Assembly: GCF_002209555.1 (NCBI RefSeq)
Contig: NZ_NJIF01000009.1
Span: 62,001-126,000 of the forward strand
DNA length: 64,000 bases
Direction: 5' to 3'
Source: Achromobacter insolitus
Lineage (GTDB): Bacteria > Pseudomonadota > Gammaproteobacteria > Burkholderiales > Burkholderiaceae_B
Shown here: in pieces, positions 1-8,515 of the stretch
Layout of the letters: the number at the start of each line of letters is the position of its first letter
Numbering within the stretch: the first letter of the stretch is position 1
Made by a program: the position numbers and the translations under genes
The notes under the pieces: model-generated
What the model was told of the DNA's origin: nothing
The model's database searches: none
The model's input: the letters and a program-made list of their open reading frames with translations, nothing else

Positions 1-1
1 G

Positions 2-439
2 CAAATCTTCGACGGCCTGTACCGCAGCGGCAAGATCGAGCTTGAGCTCGTGCCCCAGGGCAACCTGGCCGAGCGCATCCGCGCCGCCGGCGCCGGCATC
101 GGCGCGTTCTTCACGCCCACCGGCTACGGCACGCCCTTGGCCGACGGCAAGGAAATCCGCGAGATCAACGGCCGCCAGTACGTGCTGGAGTATCCGCTGC
201 ATGCTGACTACGCGCTCATCAAGGCCGAGCGCGGCGACCGCTGGGGCAACCTGGTCTATCGCAAGACCGCCCGCAACTTCGGTCCCATCATGGCCAGCGC
301 CGCCCGTGTCGCCGTGGCACAAGTGCGCGAAGTCGTCGAACTGGGCGAGCTGGACCCCGAAACCGTCGTGACCCCCGGCATCTTCGTGAAACGCGTCGTG
401 CAGATCCAAGCCTCCCCGGCCGCCAAGGAGCAGCAATGA
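2..439 (+). CDS. pcaI: 3-oxoadipate CoA-transferase subunit A, 5'-truncated by window edge
   Basis: The frame is open from the first bases and encodes the C-terminal 145 residues of a CoA-transferase alpha subunit. Characteristic parts are the segment GIGAFFTPTGYGTPLADGK and, further on, ADYALIKAERGDRWGNLVYR. With the beta subunit it moves CoA from succinyl-CoA to 3-oxoadipate, the penultimate step of the beta-ketoadipate pathway in the cytoplasm. The stop overlaps the start of the next gene in ATGA (436-439), the usual translational coupling of the two subunits. The start lies upstream of the window. The catI and pcaI names cannot be separated from sequence; catC nearby suggests service to the catechol branch. 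Confidence 0.93.
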   Translation, partial: QIFDGLYRSGKIELELVPQGNLAERIRAAGAGIGAFFTPTGYGTPLADGKEIREINGRQYVLEYPLHADYALIKAERGDRWGNLVYRKTARNFGPIMASAARVAVAQVREVVELGELDPETVVTPGIFVKRVVQIQASPAAKEQQ

Positions 440-1080
440 GCACCAAACTGACCCGCGACCAAATCGCCGCCCGCGTCGCGCAGGACATTCCTGAAGGCGC
501 CTACGTGAACCTGGGCATCGGCCTGCCTACACTCGTCGCCAACCATCTGCCGGCCGACCGTGAAGTCATCCTGCACACCGAAAACGGCATGCTGGGCATG
601 GGCCCAGCCCCCGCCAAGGGCGACGAGGACTACGACCTGATCAACGCCGGCAAGCAGCCCGTGACCGAGCTGCCGGGCTGCTCGTTCTTCCATCACGCCG
701 ACTCGTTCGCGATGATGCGCGGCGGCCACCTGGACATCTGCGTGCTCGGCGCCTTCCAGGTGTCGCAGCATGGAGACCTGGCCAACTGGCACACCGGCGC
801 GCCCGACGCCATTCCGGCAGTGGGCGGCGCGATGGACCTGGCCATCGGCGCCAAGGACGTCTTCGTGATGATGGAACTGCAGACCCGCGAAGGCCAGAGC
901 AAGCTGGTCGAAGCCTGCACCTATCCGCTGACCGGCGTGCGCTGCGTATCGCGCGTGTACACCGACGTGGCCGTGTTCGACATCCGCGCCGACGGCGTAA
1001 CCGTCATCGACATGTTCGGCGACACCACTGCCGAGGAGCTGCTGCGCCTGACCGGCCTGCCGCTGAAGTTTTCCCGCTGA
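436..1080 (+). CDS. pcaJ: 3-oxoadipate CoA-transferase subunit B
   Basis: This 214-residue protein has the normal length for the beta subunit. It carries the catalytic glutamate segment TENGMLGMGPAP near residue 50 (the Glu that forms the CoA thioester in class I CoA-transferases). The segment YVNLGIGLPTLVANHL lies near the N-terminus. It pairs with the preceding subunit, whose stop overlaps this start by four bases. Together they convert 3-oxoadipate to 3-oxoadipyl-CoA. The following gene, catC, begins after about 57 bp with its own Shine-Dalgarno sequence, so a single transcript is likely. Confidence 0.95.
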   Translation: MSTKLTRDQIAARVAQDIPEGAYVNLGIGLPTLVANHLPADREVILHTENGMLGMGPAPAKGDEDYDLINAGKQPVTELPGCSFFHHADSFAMMRGGHLDICVLGAFQVSQHGDLANWHTGAPDAIPAVGGAMDLAIGAKDVFVMMELQTREGQSKLVEACTYPLTGVRCVSRVYTDVAVFDIRADGVTVIDMFGDTTAEELLRLTGLPLKFSR

Positions 1081-1137
1081 GTTTTCGTGATCCCGCGCTC
1101 CGGCCCGGCCGGAGCGGCATTCCTGGAGAGAGTCATC

Positions 1138-1413
1138 ATGCTGTTCATGGTTCAAATGCAAGTCAATCTTCCCGTCGACATGCCCGCCGAGCGCGCCGAC
1201 AAGCTGAAGGCCGATGAGAAGGCCCTGGCGCAGCAACTGCAGCGCGACGGCAAGTGGAAGAATCTGTGGCGCGTGGCCGGCCGCTACGCCAACGTCAGCA
1301 TCTTCGACGTCGAAAGCAACGACGAACTGCACACGCTGCTGTCGTCGCTGCCGCTGTTCCCGTACATGGACATCAACGTCACGGCGCTGGCACGCCACCC
1401 CTCGGCAATCTGA
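1138..1413 (+). CDS. catC: muconolactone delta-isomerase
   Basis: This 91-residue protein matches the small muconolactone isomerase family, which forms decamers and converts muconolactone to 3-oxoadipate enol-lactone. It opens MLFMVQMQVNLPVDMP, as family members do, followed by a conserved stretch ending LWRVAGRYANVSIFDVESNDELH. The frame is open further upstream, but I start at 1138 because a GGAGAG ribosome-binding sequence lies just before it and the protein then has the family N-terminus and length. It lies between the CoA-transferase and enol-lactonase genes, so three consecutive steps of catechol degradation are encoded together. Confidence 0.95.
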   Translation: MLFMVQMQVNLPVDMPAERADKLKADEKALAQQLQRDGKWKNLWRVAGRYANVSIFDVESNDELHTLLSSLPLFPYMDINVTALARHPSAI

Positions 1414-1426
1414 TCAGGAGCGGCCG

Positions 1427-1723
1427 ATGCCCTACATCATCGAAACCTTCGACAAGCCCGGCCACCAGGAAGTGCGCCAGCAGCATCGCGCCGCGCACCT
1501 GGAATACCTGGACGCGAACAAGCAGCTGTTGCTGGCCTGCGGCGCCAAGCTGCAGGACGACGGCAAGGACGCCGGCGGCGGCCTGTACATCGTTGCCCTG
1601 GAAACGCGCGAAGCCGCGCAGCAGTTCATCGACGCCGATCCGTTTTCCAAGGCCGACCTCTTCGAACGCGTGACCATCACGCGCTGGCGCAAGGCCTACG
1701 TCGACGGCGTCTGCCATCTGTAA
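1427..1723 (+). CDS. YciI-family small protein in the beta-ketoadipate operon
   Basis: This 98-residue protein looks like a YciI/YCII-related ferredoxin-like fold protein. Visible parts are an initial beta strand (YIIETFDKPG), a His-containing helix (RQQHRAAHLEYLD), and a second half GGGLYIVALETREAAQQFIDADPF that matches the family pattern ending in DPF. An AGGAG sequence precedes the chosen ATG. It lies 13 bp after catC and 19 bp before pcaD, so it is co-transcribed with them. YciI-like proteins include enzymes acting on small lactones or chlorinated aromatics, but no reaction can be assigned. A helper in lactone handling is only a guess. Confidence 0.8.
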   Translation: MPYIIETFDKPGHQEVRQQHRAAHLEYLDANKQLLLACGAKLQDDGKDAGGGLYIVALETREAAQQFIDADPFSKADLFERVTITRWRKAYVDGVCHL

Positions 1724-1742
1724 TCGCAAGGAATAAACCCGC

Positions 1743-2522
1743 ATGTCTTACGCCGATCTCAGCCAGGCACGGCTGTTCTACGTCATCGATGGCCCCGCCG
1801 ACGCGCCGGTGCTCGTGCTCTCCAACTCGCTGGGCACCTGCGCTGACATGTGGGCTCGCCAGATCCCCGAACTGACCAAGCACTTCCGCGTGCTGCGCTA
1901 CGACACCCGCGGCCATGGCAAGTCGTCCCTCCCCGAAGGCGAATACAGCTTCGAGCAGTTGGGCAACGATGTGGCCGAGCTGCTGGCCCACCTGGGCATC
2001 AAGCGCGCGCATTTCTGCGGCCTGTCGATGGGTGGCCCCACCGGCTTGTGGCTGGCGCTGGCGCGTCCCGAGCTGCTGGACAAGCTCATCCTGTGCAATA
2101 CGGCCGCGCGTATCGGTTCGGCCGAAGGCTGGAGCGCCCGCATCGCCGCGGTCGCCGAGCAGACGCTGGAAAAGATGGCGCCCGCGCTGGTCGAGCGCTG
2201 GCTCACCGATAGCTACCGCGCCGCGGAGCCCGGCCTGACCCAGGTCCTGATCGACATGCTGCGCCGCACGCCGGACGCCGGCTACTCGGGCAATTGCGCC
2301 GCGCTGCGCGACGCCGACTTCCGCGAGCAGGTAGGCTCGATCAAGGCGCCCACGCTAGTCATCAGCAGCACGCACGACTTGGCGGCCACCCCGGCCCAAG
2401 GCCGTGAACTGGCCGCAGCCATTCCTGGCGCGCGCTATGTCGAACTGAACACCTCCCATATCTCGAACTGGGAGCAACCGGAAGCCTTCACCCGCGCGGT
2501 CGTCGACTTCCTGAAGGGGTAA
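1743..2522 (+). CDS. pcaD: 3-oxoadipate enol-lactonase
   Basis: This 259-residue alpha/beta hydrolase hydrolyses 3-oxoadipate enol-lactone to 3-oxoadipate. The N-terminal strand is followed by an oxyanion-region sequence (LVLSNSLGTCADMW). The nucleophile elbow is GLSMGG near residue 96, a conserved acid lies in the SSTHDLAATP segment, and the catalytic His is in NTSHISNWEQP near the C-terminus. The length is normal. Its product is the substrate of the CoA-transferase encoded at the start of the window and its substrate is the product of CatC, so the operon is functionally consistent. The cyclase-family gene follows after 5 bp. Confidence 0.95.
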   Translation: MSYADLSQARLFYVIDGPADAPVLVLSNSLGTCADMWARQIPELTKHFRVLRYDTRGHGKSSLPEGEYSFEQLGNDVAELLAHLGIKRAHFCGLSMGGPTGLWLALARPELLDKLILCNTAARIGSAEGWSARIAAVAEQTLEKMAPALVERWLTDSYRAAEPGLTQVLIDMLRRTPDAGYSGNCAALRDADFREQVGSIKAPTLVISSTHDLAATPAQGRELAAAIPGARYVELNTSHISNWEQPEAFTRAVVDFLKG

Positions 2523-2527
2523 ACGGC

Positions 2528-3568
2528 ATGCAGCGCTGGAAAAACCGGCCCGAAGGCTCCAACTGGGGCGACTTCGGACCCGACGACCAACTCGGCCGCC
2601 TGAACCTCATCACCGAAGAACAGGTCCTGAAAGGCGCGCGAGAAATCCGCGCCGGCAAGACCTTCTGCCTGTCGCTGCCGTTGGACCTGCCCGGCGGCAA
2701 CGTGCTCAACCCGCGCCGCCATCCGCCGCAGCTGAGCCCGACGCGTCTCGCGGACACGCCCTACCTGAACTTCCCGCTGCGCAACGTCAACCCGGACGCG
2801 GTGGATGTGCTGAGCGACGACCAGGTACTGCTGTCCATGCAGTACTCCACGCAATGGGACGCGCTGGCCCACGTGGGCGCGCTGTTCGACGCCGATGGCG
2901 ACGGCAAGGCTGAGCTCCGCTACTACAACGGCTACCAGGCCGGCGTGGATGTCATCGGCCCGGCCGACGGCGACCACACCGGTTGCGGCTGCAACAGCGG
3001 CGGCCCGTCCGCGGCGTTGAAGCTGGGTGTCGAAAACCTGGCACAGAAAGGCATGCAGGGCCGCGGCGTGCTGGTGGACCTGTTCCGCCACTACGGCCCC
3101 GGGCGCACGCTGATCGGCCACGCGGAACTGATGCACGTGCTGAAGGCCGACAACATCAGCGTCGAAGCGGGCGACATGCTGGTGCTGCGCACCGGCTACG
3201 CGGAAGCGGTCGTTGCCATGAACGGCAAGCCCGACGCCGAAACGCTGCACACCTACGGCGCCGCGCTGGACGGCACCGACGAAGCGCTGCTGCAATGGAT
3301 CACGGACAGCGGCATTGCCGCCATCTGCGCCGACAACTACGCCGTGGAAGCCTACCCCGCGCGCGAAAAGACCGGCCCGCGCGCCATGCTGCCGCTGCAT
3401 CACCACTGCCTGTTCAAGCTGGGTCTGCCGCTGGCGGAACTCTGGTACCTGAAGGACCTGGCGGACTGGCTGCATGCCAACGGCCGCCACCACTTCATGC
3501 TGACCGCCCCGCCCCTGCGTCTGCCGCACGCCATTGGATCGCCGGTCACCCCGATCGCAACGGTGTAG
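2528..3568 (+). CDS. cyclase-family (kynurenine formamidase-like) hydrolase
   Basis: This 346-residue protein belongs to the metal-dependent cyclase family (PF04199), which includes arylformamidases. The family-type segment STQWDALAHVGALFDADG is near residue 116, and a later GRGVLVDLFRHYG and FKLGLPLAELWYLKDLADW are typical of the longer 'cyclase family protein' subgroup. The exact metal-binding HxGTHxD motif of kynurenine formamidase is not present as such, so the reaction is unclear. It ends the beta-ketoadipate operon, 5 bp after pcaD, and is followed by a terminator. Hydrolysis of a lactone or amide feeding the aromatic pathway is possible. Confidence 0.85.
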   Translation: MQRWKNRPEGSNWGDFGPDDQLGRLNLITEEQVLKGAREIRAGKTFCLSLPLDLPGGNVLNPRRHPPQLSPTRLADTPYLNFPLRNVNPDAVDVLSDDQVLLSMQYSTQWDALAHVGALFDADGDGKAELRYYNGYQAGVDVIGPADGDHTGCGCNSGGPSAALKLGVENLAQKGMQGRGVLVDLFRHYGPGRTLIGHAELMHVLKADNISVEAGDMLVLRTGYAEAVVAMNGKPDAETLHTYGAALDGTDEALLQWITDSGIAAICADNYAVEAYPAREKTGPRAMLPLHHHCLFKLGLPLAELWYLKDLADWLHANGRHHFMLTAPPLRLPHAIGSPVTPIATV

Positions 3569-3597
3569 GCGTCAACAACCCGCCGCCGTCGCGCAAA

Positions 3598-3628
3598 CAA
3601 AAAGAGCTCCGGACTGGAGCTCTTTTTT
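3598..3628. terminator. bidirectional rho-independent terminator
   Basis: The perfect stem GAGCTCC / GGAGCTC (3604-3610 with 3616-3622) has a five-base loop. It is followed by six T on the plus strand (3623-3628) and preceded by an A run (3599-3603) that gives a U tract on the minus strand. It lies between two converging operons, the beta-ketoadipate genes and ubiX, and can end both. Confidence 0.93.
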
Positions 3629-3640
3629 ATGCAGCGATCG

Positions 3641-4204
3641 TTACTTCATGCCTTCCCAATGCGGCCCGGGCACGATGATATCGAACAGCTCCAGCACCCG
3701 CGCCACGGTGTGGTCCACCATTTCCTCGATGGAAGCGGGCCGGTGGTAGAACGCCGGAAGCGGCGGAAACACGATGCCGCCCATTTCGGTGACCGCAGTC
3801 ATGTTGCGCAGGTGCGCCAGGTTGAAAGGCGTCTCGCGCACCATCATGACCAGGCGCCGGCGTTCCTTGAGGGTAACGTCCGCGGCGCGGGTAATGAGGT
3901 TATCCGACAGGCCGTGAGCCACCGCTGCCAAGGTGCGCATGGAGCACGGCACGATGACCATGCCGGCCGTCTGGAACGCGCCGCTGGCCAGCGTAGCGCC
4001 CACGTCGCGCACACTGTGCACGTGGTCCGCCAGGGCATAGACATCGTGGCGGCTGACGTCCAGCTCGTGCTTGATGTTAAGCACGCCGGACGCCGACACC
4101 ACCAGATGCGTTTCGACATCGTCCACGCCGCGCAATGCCTGCAGCATGCGCACGGCGTACAGGGAGCCAGTGGCGCCCGTGATGCCGATGACCAGTCGCC
4201 GCAT
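3641..4204 (-). CDS. ubiX: flavin prenyltransferase UbiX
   Basis: This 187-residue flavoprotein prenylates reduced FMN with dimethylallyl phosphate to make the prenyl-FMN cofactor of UbiD-type decarboxylases, as in ubiquinone synthesis. The N-terminal FMN-binding segment GITGATGSLYAVRML, the central VIVPCSMRTLAAVAHG and the stretch RRLVMMVRETPFNLAHLRNM are all family hallmarks. It is the last gene of the hemA-prfA-prmC-grxD-ubiX series and ends close to the bidirectional terminator. No UbiD partner lies in the window. Confidence 0.95.
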   Translation of the reverse strand: MRRLVIGITGATGSLYAVRMLQALRGVDDVETHLVVSASGVLNIKHELDVSRHDVYALADHVHSVRDVGATLASGAFQTAGMVIVPCSMRTLAAVAHGLSDNLITRAADVTLKERRRLVMMVRETPFNLAHLRNMTAVTEMGGIVFPPLPAFYHRPASIEEMVDHTVARVLELFDIIVPGPHWEGMK

Positions 4205-4211
4205 GGACTGA

Positions 4212-4538
4212 TCAGGCCGTGGCGCCGGACTGGTCCAGCAGCGTCTTCAGTTCGCCGGATTCGTTCATCTCGTTCATGATGTCCGAGCCGCCGATGAATT
4301 CGCCGGCCACGTACAGCTGCGGGATCGTGGGCCAGTTGGAGAATTCCTTGATGCCCTGGCGGACTTCGTCGTCCTCCAGCACATTGACGGTGACCAGCTT
4401 CTTCACGCCACAGCCCTTCAGGATCTGGATGGCCTTGCCGGAAAAGCCGCATTGCGGGAATTGGGCAGTGCCCTTCATGAACAGCACGACGGGGTGCTGG
4501 GTCACGGTTTCGCGGATGAATTCTTGAACGTCGCTCAT
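4212..4538 (-). CDS. grxD: monothiol glutaredoxin, Grx4/GrxD type
   Basis: This 108-residue monothiol glutaredoxin has the CGFS active site in the sequence [15 protein letters not shown]. The glutathione-binding [19 protein letters not shown] follows. Such proteins bind a [2Fe-2S] cluster with glutathione and a BolA partner and move clusters to target proteins. The frame extends 12 codons further upstream, but I start at 4538, where the MSDVQEFI N-terminus gives the family length and a purine-rich GAGA sequence precedes. It lies 7 bp upstream of ubiX and downstream of prmC on the same strand. Confidence 0.93.
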   Translation of the reverse strand: MSDVQEFIRETVTQHPVVLFMKGTAQFPQCGFSGKAIQILKGCGVKKLVTVNVLEDDEVRQGIKEFSNWPTIPQLYVAGEFIGGSDIMNEMNESGELKTLLDQSGATA

Positions 4539-4632
4539 GGTGGTCTCTTGGACAGGCATAACGGAATACGCCAATTATAGGTACAGCGGGGAAATCCGCC
4601 CGGATACCCCGGGCCCCGCACCGGGAATCCGG

Positions 4633-5457
4633 TCAGGCGGACAGCCGGCCGCCGGAAATCCGCTCGATGCCAGCCAGGTCCTTGCGGCTGTGCACATCCT
4701 GGAATCCGGCCCCCGCCAGCAGGTCCCGCACGGCTTGCGCCTGGTCCCAGCCGTGCTCCAGCCACAGGGCGCCGCCCCGCTTGAGGTGGCGGCCCGCGCC
4801 CTGGATGATGCGGGCCAGGTCTTCCAGGCCGCCCGCTTCATCGGTCAGCGCGCCACGCGGCTCGAAACGCACGTCGCCCTGATCCAGGTGGGGATCGTCG
4901 CAGGCGACATAGGGGGGATTGGACACGATCAGGTCGAAGCCCTCGCCCGCCGGCACGGCGTCATACCAGCTGCCTTCGACCAGGCGCACGGAGGCGGCCA
5001 GGTCCCAGGCGTTGGAGGCCGCCACCGCCAGCGCGGCCGCGCTGAGGTCCGACGCCATCACCCGCGCATCGCGCCGCGCCAAGGCGATAGAAATCGCGAT
5101 CGCGCCGCTGCCCGTGCCCAGATCCAGCACCGCCGGCGCGGCCAGGCCGGCCAGGCATTCCAGCGCGGTTTCCACCAGCACTTCGGTGTCTGGGCGTGGA
5201 ATCAGCACATCCGGCGTCACGCGGAAGCGGTGGCCCATGAATTCACGATGGCCCACCAGATAAGCCATGGGCTCCCCCGCCAGACGCCGCTGGGCCAAGG
5301 CCTCGTAGGCCGCAGCCGTCTCGCTCAGCAAGGGGTCCGTGTCGTGCGCCAGCAGCCACGCACGTGGCTTGGCCAGCACGTGCTCCAGCAACATGCGCAC
5401 TTCCAGGCGTGGCAGGCGCGTATCGAGCAGCAGGCTTTTCAGCTGGGGCGGTGTCAT
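4633..5457 (-). CDS. prmC: peptide chain release factor N5-glutamine methyltransferase
   Basis: This 274-residue SAM-dependent methyltransferase modifies the Gln of the GGQ motif in release factors RF1 and RF2. The helical N-terminal domain includes EPMAYLVGHREFMG. Motif I is VLDLGTGSGAIAIS, and the catalytic NPPY is in LIVSNPPYVACDD. It starts 8 bp after prfA, whose product is its substrate, an arrangement kept in many bacteria. Confidence 0.95.
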   Translation of the reverse strand: MTPPQLKSLLLDTRLPRLEVRMLLEHVLAKPRAWLLAHDTDPLLSETAAAYEALAQRRLAGEPMAYLVGHREFMGHRFRVTPDVLIPRPDTEVLVETALECLAGLAAPAVLDLGTGSGAIAISIALARRDARVMASDLSAAALAVAASNAWDLAASVRLVEGSWYDAVPAGEGFDLIVSNPPYVACDDPHLDQGDVRFEPRGALTDEAGGLEDLARIIQGAGRHLKRGGALWLEHGWDQAQAVRDLLAGAGFQDVHSRKDLAGIERISGGRLSA

Positions 5458-5465
5458 GGGCAGGC

Positions 5466-6548
5466 TCAGATGTCGTCGCCCAGGGCCGCCAGCTGCTCGG
5501 CCTGGTGTTCGGAGATCAGCGCGCCGGTCAACTCTTCCAGATCGCCTTCCATGATCTGCTGCAGCTTATACAGCGTCAGGTTGATGCGATGGTCGGTCAC
5601 GCGGCCTTGCGGGAAGTTATAGGTGCGTATGCGCTCGGAACGGTCGCCCGAGCCGATCAGGCTCTTGCGCTCGGCGGCTTCCTTGCTCTGCCGTTCGCGG
5701 GTTTCCTTGTCCTTCAGGCGCGCGGCCAGCACCTGCATGGCCTTGTCCTTGTTACGGTGCTGGGAGCGGTCGTCCTGGCACTCCACCACCAGCCCGGTTG
5801 GCAGGTGGGTGATACGCACCGCCGAATCGGTCTTGTTGATGTGCTGGCCGCCCGCGCCGCTGGCGCGGAAGGTGTCGATGCGCAGATCGCTGGGGTTGAT
5901 GACGATTTCCGACATTTCGTCGGCTTCAGCCATGATCGCGACCGTGCACGCCGAGGTATGGATGCGTCCCTGCGCCTCGGTGGCGGGCACGCGCTGCACC
6001 CGGTGCGCGCCGGATTCGAATTTCAGGCGGCCATAGGCGCCGTCGCCGTCGATACGCGCGATCACTTCCTTGTAGCCGCCAAGCTCGGACGGACTCTCGG
6101 ACATCAGCTCCACCCGCCAGCCGCGCTGTTCGGCGTAACGCGTGTACATACGCAACAGGTCGCCAGAGAACAGCGCGCTTTCGTCGCCGCCCGTGCCGGC
6201 GCGGATTTCCAGGAACACGCTGCGCCCGTCGTTGGGGTCGCGTGGCAACAGCAGCAATTGCAGCGCGCCTTCCAGTTCCTCGAGCTTGGCGCGGCCGGAC
6301 TTGATCTCGTCCTCGGCCATGGATTTCAGGTCCGGATCAGACAGCATTTCCTGGGCCGCGGCCAGGTCATCTTCGGTGCGGGCGAAGGCGGTGAACGCCT
6401 CGACCACGGGCTCCAGTTCCGCGCGTTCGCGCGAAAGCTTGCGGAAACGGTCCATATCGGACGCGGTCTCCGGTTCGGCGAGCAGGGCGTCGACCTCGAT
6501 GAGGCGGTGACACAGGTGCTCCAGCCGGCTGCGCATGGAAGATTTCAT
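5466..6548 (-). CDS. prfA: peptide chain release factor 1
   Basis: This 360-residue RF1 ends translation at UAG and UAA. It has the RF1-type tripeptide anticodon PAT in [17 protein letters not shown] and the universal GGQ loop in [19 protein letters not shown] start at 6548 because this gives the standard 360-residue length; the open frame runs 16 codons further, without a family-like sequence. No strong Shine-Dalgarno is visible before this ATG, and the ATG four codons later is an alternative. The gene lies between hemA and prmC on the same strand. Confidence 0.94.
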   Translation of the reverse strand: MKSSMRSRLEHLCHRLIEVDALLAEPETASDMDRFRKLSRERAELEPVVEAFTAFARTEDDLAAAQEMLSDPDLKSMAEDEIKSGRAKLEELEGALQLLLLPRDPNDGRSVFLEIRAGTGGDESALFSGDLLRMYTRYAEQRGWRVELMSESPSELGGYKEVIARIDGDGAYGRLKFESGAHRVQRVPATEAQGRIHTSACTVAIMAEADEMSEIVINPSDLRIDTFRASGAGGQHINKTDSAVRITHLPTGLVVECQDDRSQHRNKDKAMQVLAARLKDKETRERQSKEAAERKSLIGSGDRSERIRTYNFPQGRVTDHRINLTLYKLQQIMEGDLEELTGALISEHQAEQLAALGDDI

Positions 6549-6638
6549 GGGGAATGACCAAAAAGAAAAGCGGGAAAGCGGATAGCGGGCGCCCAAAAGA
6601 CGAACGCCCGCCAGGAGGCGGGGCGTAGGGCAGAGTCG

Positions 6639-7913
6639 CTAACGGCGGGAGTCGCGGCCGGGAAAGAGGCGCGGCATCCAGGCAAGCAGTTGCTTGCGGT
6701 CGTCGCCTTCGCTGCGGTTCAAAGCCGCCAGCGGGCCGTGCAGGTACTTTTGCGTCAGGCCGTGGGCCAGTTGCTCGAGCACGGCCTCCGGCGATTCGCC
6801 CCGCGCCAGCAGGCGGCGGGCGCGTTCCAGCTCGGCGCTGCGCACGTCTTCGGCGGCCTGATGCAGGTCGCGGATGACAGGCACCACTTCGCGGGATTGC
6901 ATCCAGTGCATGAAGCCCTGGACACGGGTTTCGATGATCGCTTCAGCCTGCACCACTGCCGCGCGTCGCGCGTCGGTGCCGGTTTGCACCAGCCGGCCCA
7001 GATCATCCACCGAATACAGGTAGACGTCGTCCAGGCGGCCGACTTCGGGTTCGATGTCGCGCGGCACGGCCAGGTCGATCATGACCATGGGGCGGTGGCG
7101 GCGCAGGCGCGTCGCCCGTTCCACCATCCCCAGGCCGAGGATGGGCAGGGAGCTTGCCGTACAGGACACGATGACGTCGAACTCGGACAGGCGGTCCGTC
7201 AGGTCCGACAGCTTCATGGTGCTGGCGGCAAAGCGGTTGGCCAGGACTTCAGCGCGTTCGGCCGTGCGGTTGGCCACCACCATGCTGCGCGGACGCTGCG
7301 CGGCGAAGTGCGTGGCGCACAATTCGATCATTTCGCCCGCGCCGATGAACAGCGTGCGGGCCTGGTCCAGATTGCCAAACACGCGCTCGGCCAGGCGCAC
7401 CGCGGCGGCGGCCATGGACACGGACTGCGCGCCGATGGCGGTCTGCGACCGGACTTCCTTGGCCACGGAGAAGGTCCGCTGGAACATCTGGTGCAGCAGG
7501 GTGCCCAGCGATCCGGCTTCGCCGGCGGCGCGCACGGCGTCCTTCATCTGGCCCACAATCTGGGTTTCGCCCAACACCATGGAATCCAGGCCGCTGGCCA
7601 CGCGGAAAGCGTGACGCACGGCGTCGTCCTGGTGATGGCGATAGAGATGCGGGCGCAGCGTGCCGGCGTCCAGGCGGTTGTAATCAGCCAGCCAGGCGGG
7701 CAGTTGATCGGCCACGTGGCCGTCGGCTGCGCAATAGATTTCGGTGCGGTTACAGGTGGACAGGATGGCGGCTTCGCGGACCGAGCCGCCGAATGCCGAA
7801 CGCAGGCCTTCCAGCGCGGGCTTCACCAGATCGACGGGCATGGACACGCGTTCGCGGACCGAAACCGGCGCGGACGTGTGATTCAGACCGAAGGCAAGGA
7901 CAGCTACCGACAT
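6639..7913 (-). CDS. hemA: glutamyl-tRNA reductase
   Basis: This 424-residue enzyme makes glutamate-1-semialdehyde from Glu-tRNA, the first committed step of C5-pathway tetrapyrrole synthesis. It opens with [17 protein letters not shown]. The catalytic cysteine is in [11 protein letters not shown] near residue 54, and the segment with [19 protein letters not shown] follows. The NADPH-binding domain begins near [16 protein letters not shown]. The length is normal. It heads the hemA-prfA-prmC-grxD-ubiX series, and the 306-bp region upstream separates it from a divergent tRNA-Phe gene. Confidence 0.96.
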   Translation of the reverse strand: MSVAVLAFGLNHTSAPVSVRERVSMPVDLVKPALEGLRSAFGGSVREAAILSTCNRTEIYCAADGHVADQLPAWLADYNRLDAGTLRPHLYRHHQDDAVRHAFRVASGLDSMVLGETQIVGQMKDAVRAAGEAGSLGTLLHQMFQRTFSVAKEVRSQTAIGAQSVSMAAAAVRLAERVFGNLDQARTLFIGAGEMIELCATHFAAQRPRSMVVANRTAERAEVLANRFAASTMKLSDLTDRLSEFDVIVSCTASSLPILGLGMVERATRLRRHRPMVMIDLAVPRDIEPEVGRLDDVYLYSVDDLGRLVQTGTDARRAAVVQAEAIIETRVQGFMHWMQSREVVPVIRDLHQAAEDVRSAELERARRLLARGESPEAVLEQLAHGLTQKYLHGPLAALNRSEGDDRKQLLAWMPRLFPGRDSRR

Positions 7914-7979
7914 GTAGAAGGGATGGCCGGGCCATCCGTGCGTAAGCGTTAAGTACTGCCACTAAGAACGAGGCGCCGC

Positions 7980-8013
7980 AAACCGGGGGTTCCAAACCGG
8001 GGGTTCTAAACCA
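7980..8013. repeat. short tandem repeat upstream of hemA
   Basis: The 13-mer AAACCGGGGGTTC occurs at 7980-7992 and 7994-8006, and a third partial copy (AAACC) follows from 8008. The period is 14 bp. Each unit contains the inverted arms AACC/GGTT. It lies in the 306-bp region between hemA (minus) and the first tRNA-Phe (plus), 67 bp or more upstream of the hemA start. The rest of this intergenic region shows only the tRNA promoter. The repeat could be an operator or simply slippage. Confidence 0.6.
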
Positions 8014-8200
8014 GTCCGCAGCGTCAGACCGCTAACGATTATACCCCTGCGGGTTATCCCCAGGCCAGTTCTGCCCTCGGGCGCGACCCTGGGTCGCACC
8101 TTTCGTGCCGTCCGCCCAACAGTCCGAGGGTTGCGGCCTGCCGGGGACGGCGGTACCCAAAGATTTTTGCCCTACGCTGGCGCAAGCCTCAAAAATTGTG

Positions 8201-8206
8201 TATAGT
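8201..8206 (+). promoter_or_regulatory. -10 element of tRNA-Phe promoter (copy 1)
   Basis: TATAGT sits 14 bp before the tRNA. Its surroundings, ATTGTGTATAGT followed by GCGGACTT, recur almost unchanged before the second tRNA-Phe gene. A -35 candidate 17 bp upstream (TGGCGC) is weak. Confidence 0.6.
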
Positions 8207-8219
8207 TGCGGACTTCGTT

Positions 8220-8295
8220 GGCCTGGTAGCTCAGTCGGTAGAGCAGAGGATTGAAAATCCTTGTGTCGGTGGTTCGATTCCGCCCCAGGCCACCA
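8220..8295 (+). tRNA. tRNA-Phe (GAA), copy 1
   Basis: The acceptor arms GGCCTGG and CCAGGCC close a 76-nt cloverleaf with A73 and an encoded CCA. The D-loop sequence is AGCTCAGTCGGTAGAGC, the anticodon loop TTGAAAA carries GAA, and the T-arm has GGTTCGATTCC. The sequence matches that of the second copy at 11041-11116. A terminator follows about 65 bp downstream. Confidence 0.97.
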
Positions 8296-8361
8296 GAATT
8301 ATTGGAACTCCTGATTCATCAGGGGGCCAACCCGCTCAAAAGCAGGTTGGCGTTCCAGAAA

Positions 8362-8389
8362 AGCCCAGCCCTTGCCGGCTGGGCTTTTT
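8362..8389 (+). terminator. rho-independent terminator after tRNA-Phe copy 1
   Basis: The perfect 9-bp stem AGCCCAGCC / GGCTGGGCT (8362-8370 with 8377-8385) has a six-base loop and is followed by a T run. It ends the tRNA transcript before the channel gene. The 126 bp between it and 8516 hold nothing else that I can support. Confidence 0.9.
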
Positions 8390-8515
8390 GTTTTCCGCTT
8401 GCAGCGCAGTTCCAGAGGCGCGCCGTTTCCGCCCCTTTCCCCCGCCCACGCTTCCGCGATATCGTAAGACGCCCTTCTCCGTAGCCCGCCGCCTTCCATC
8501 CACCGGAGCCGCGAC

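Noticed and set aside
6605..6625. GC-rich hairpin between hemA and prfA
   Set aside because: The stem has a bulge and no T tract, and the genes are expected to be co-transcribed.
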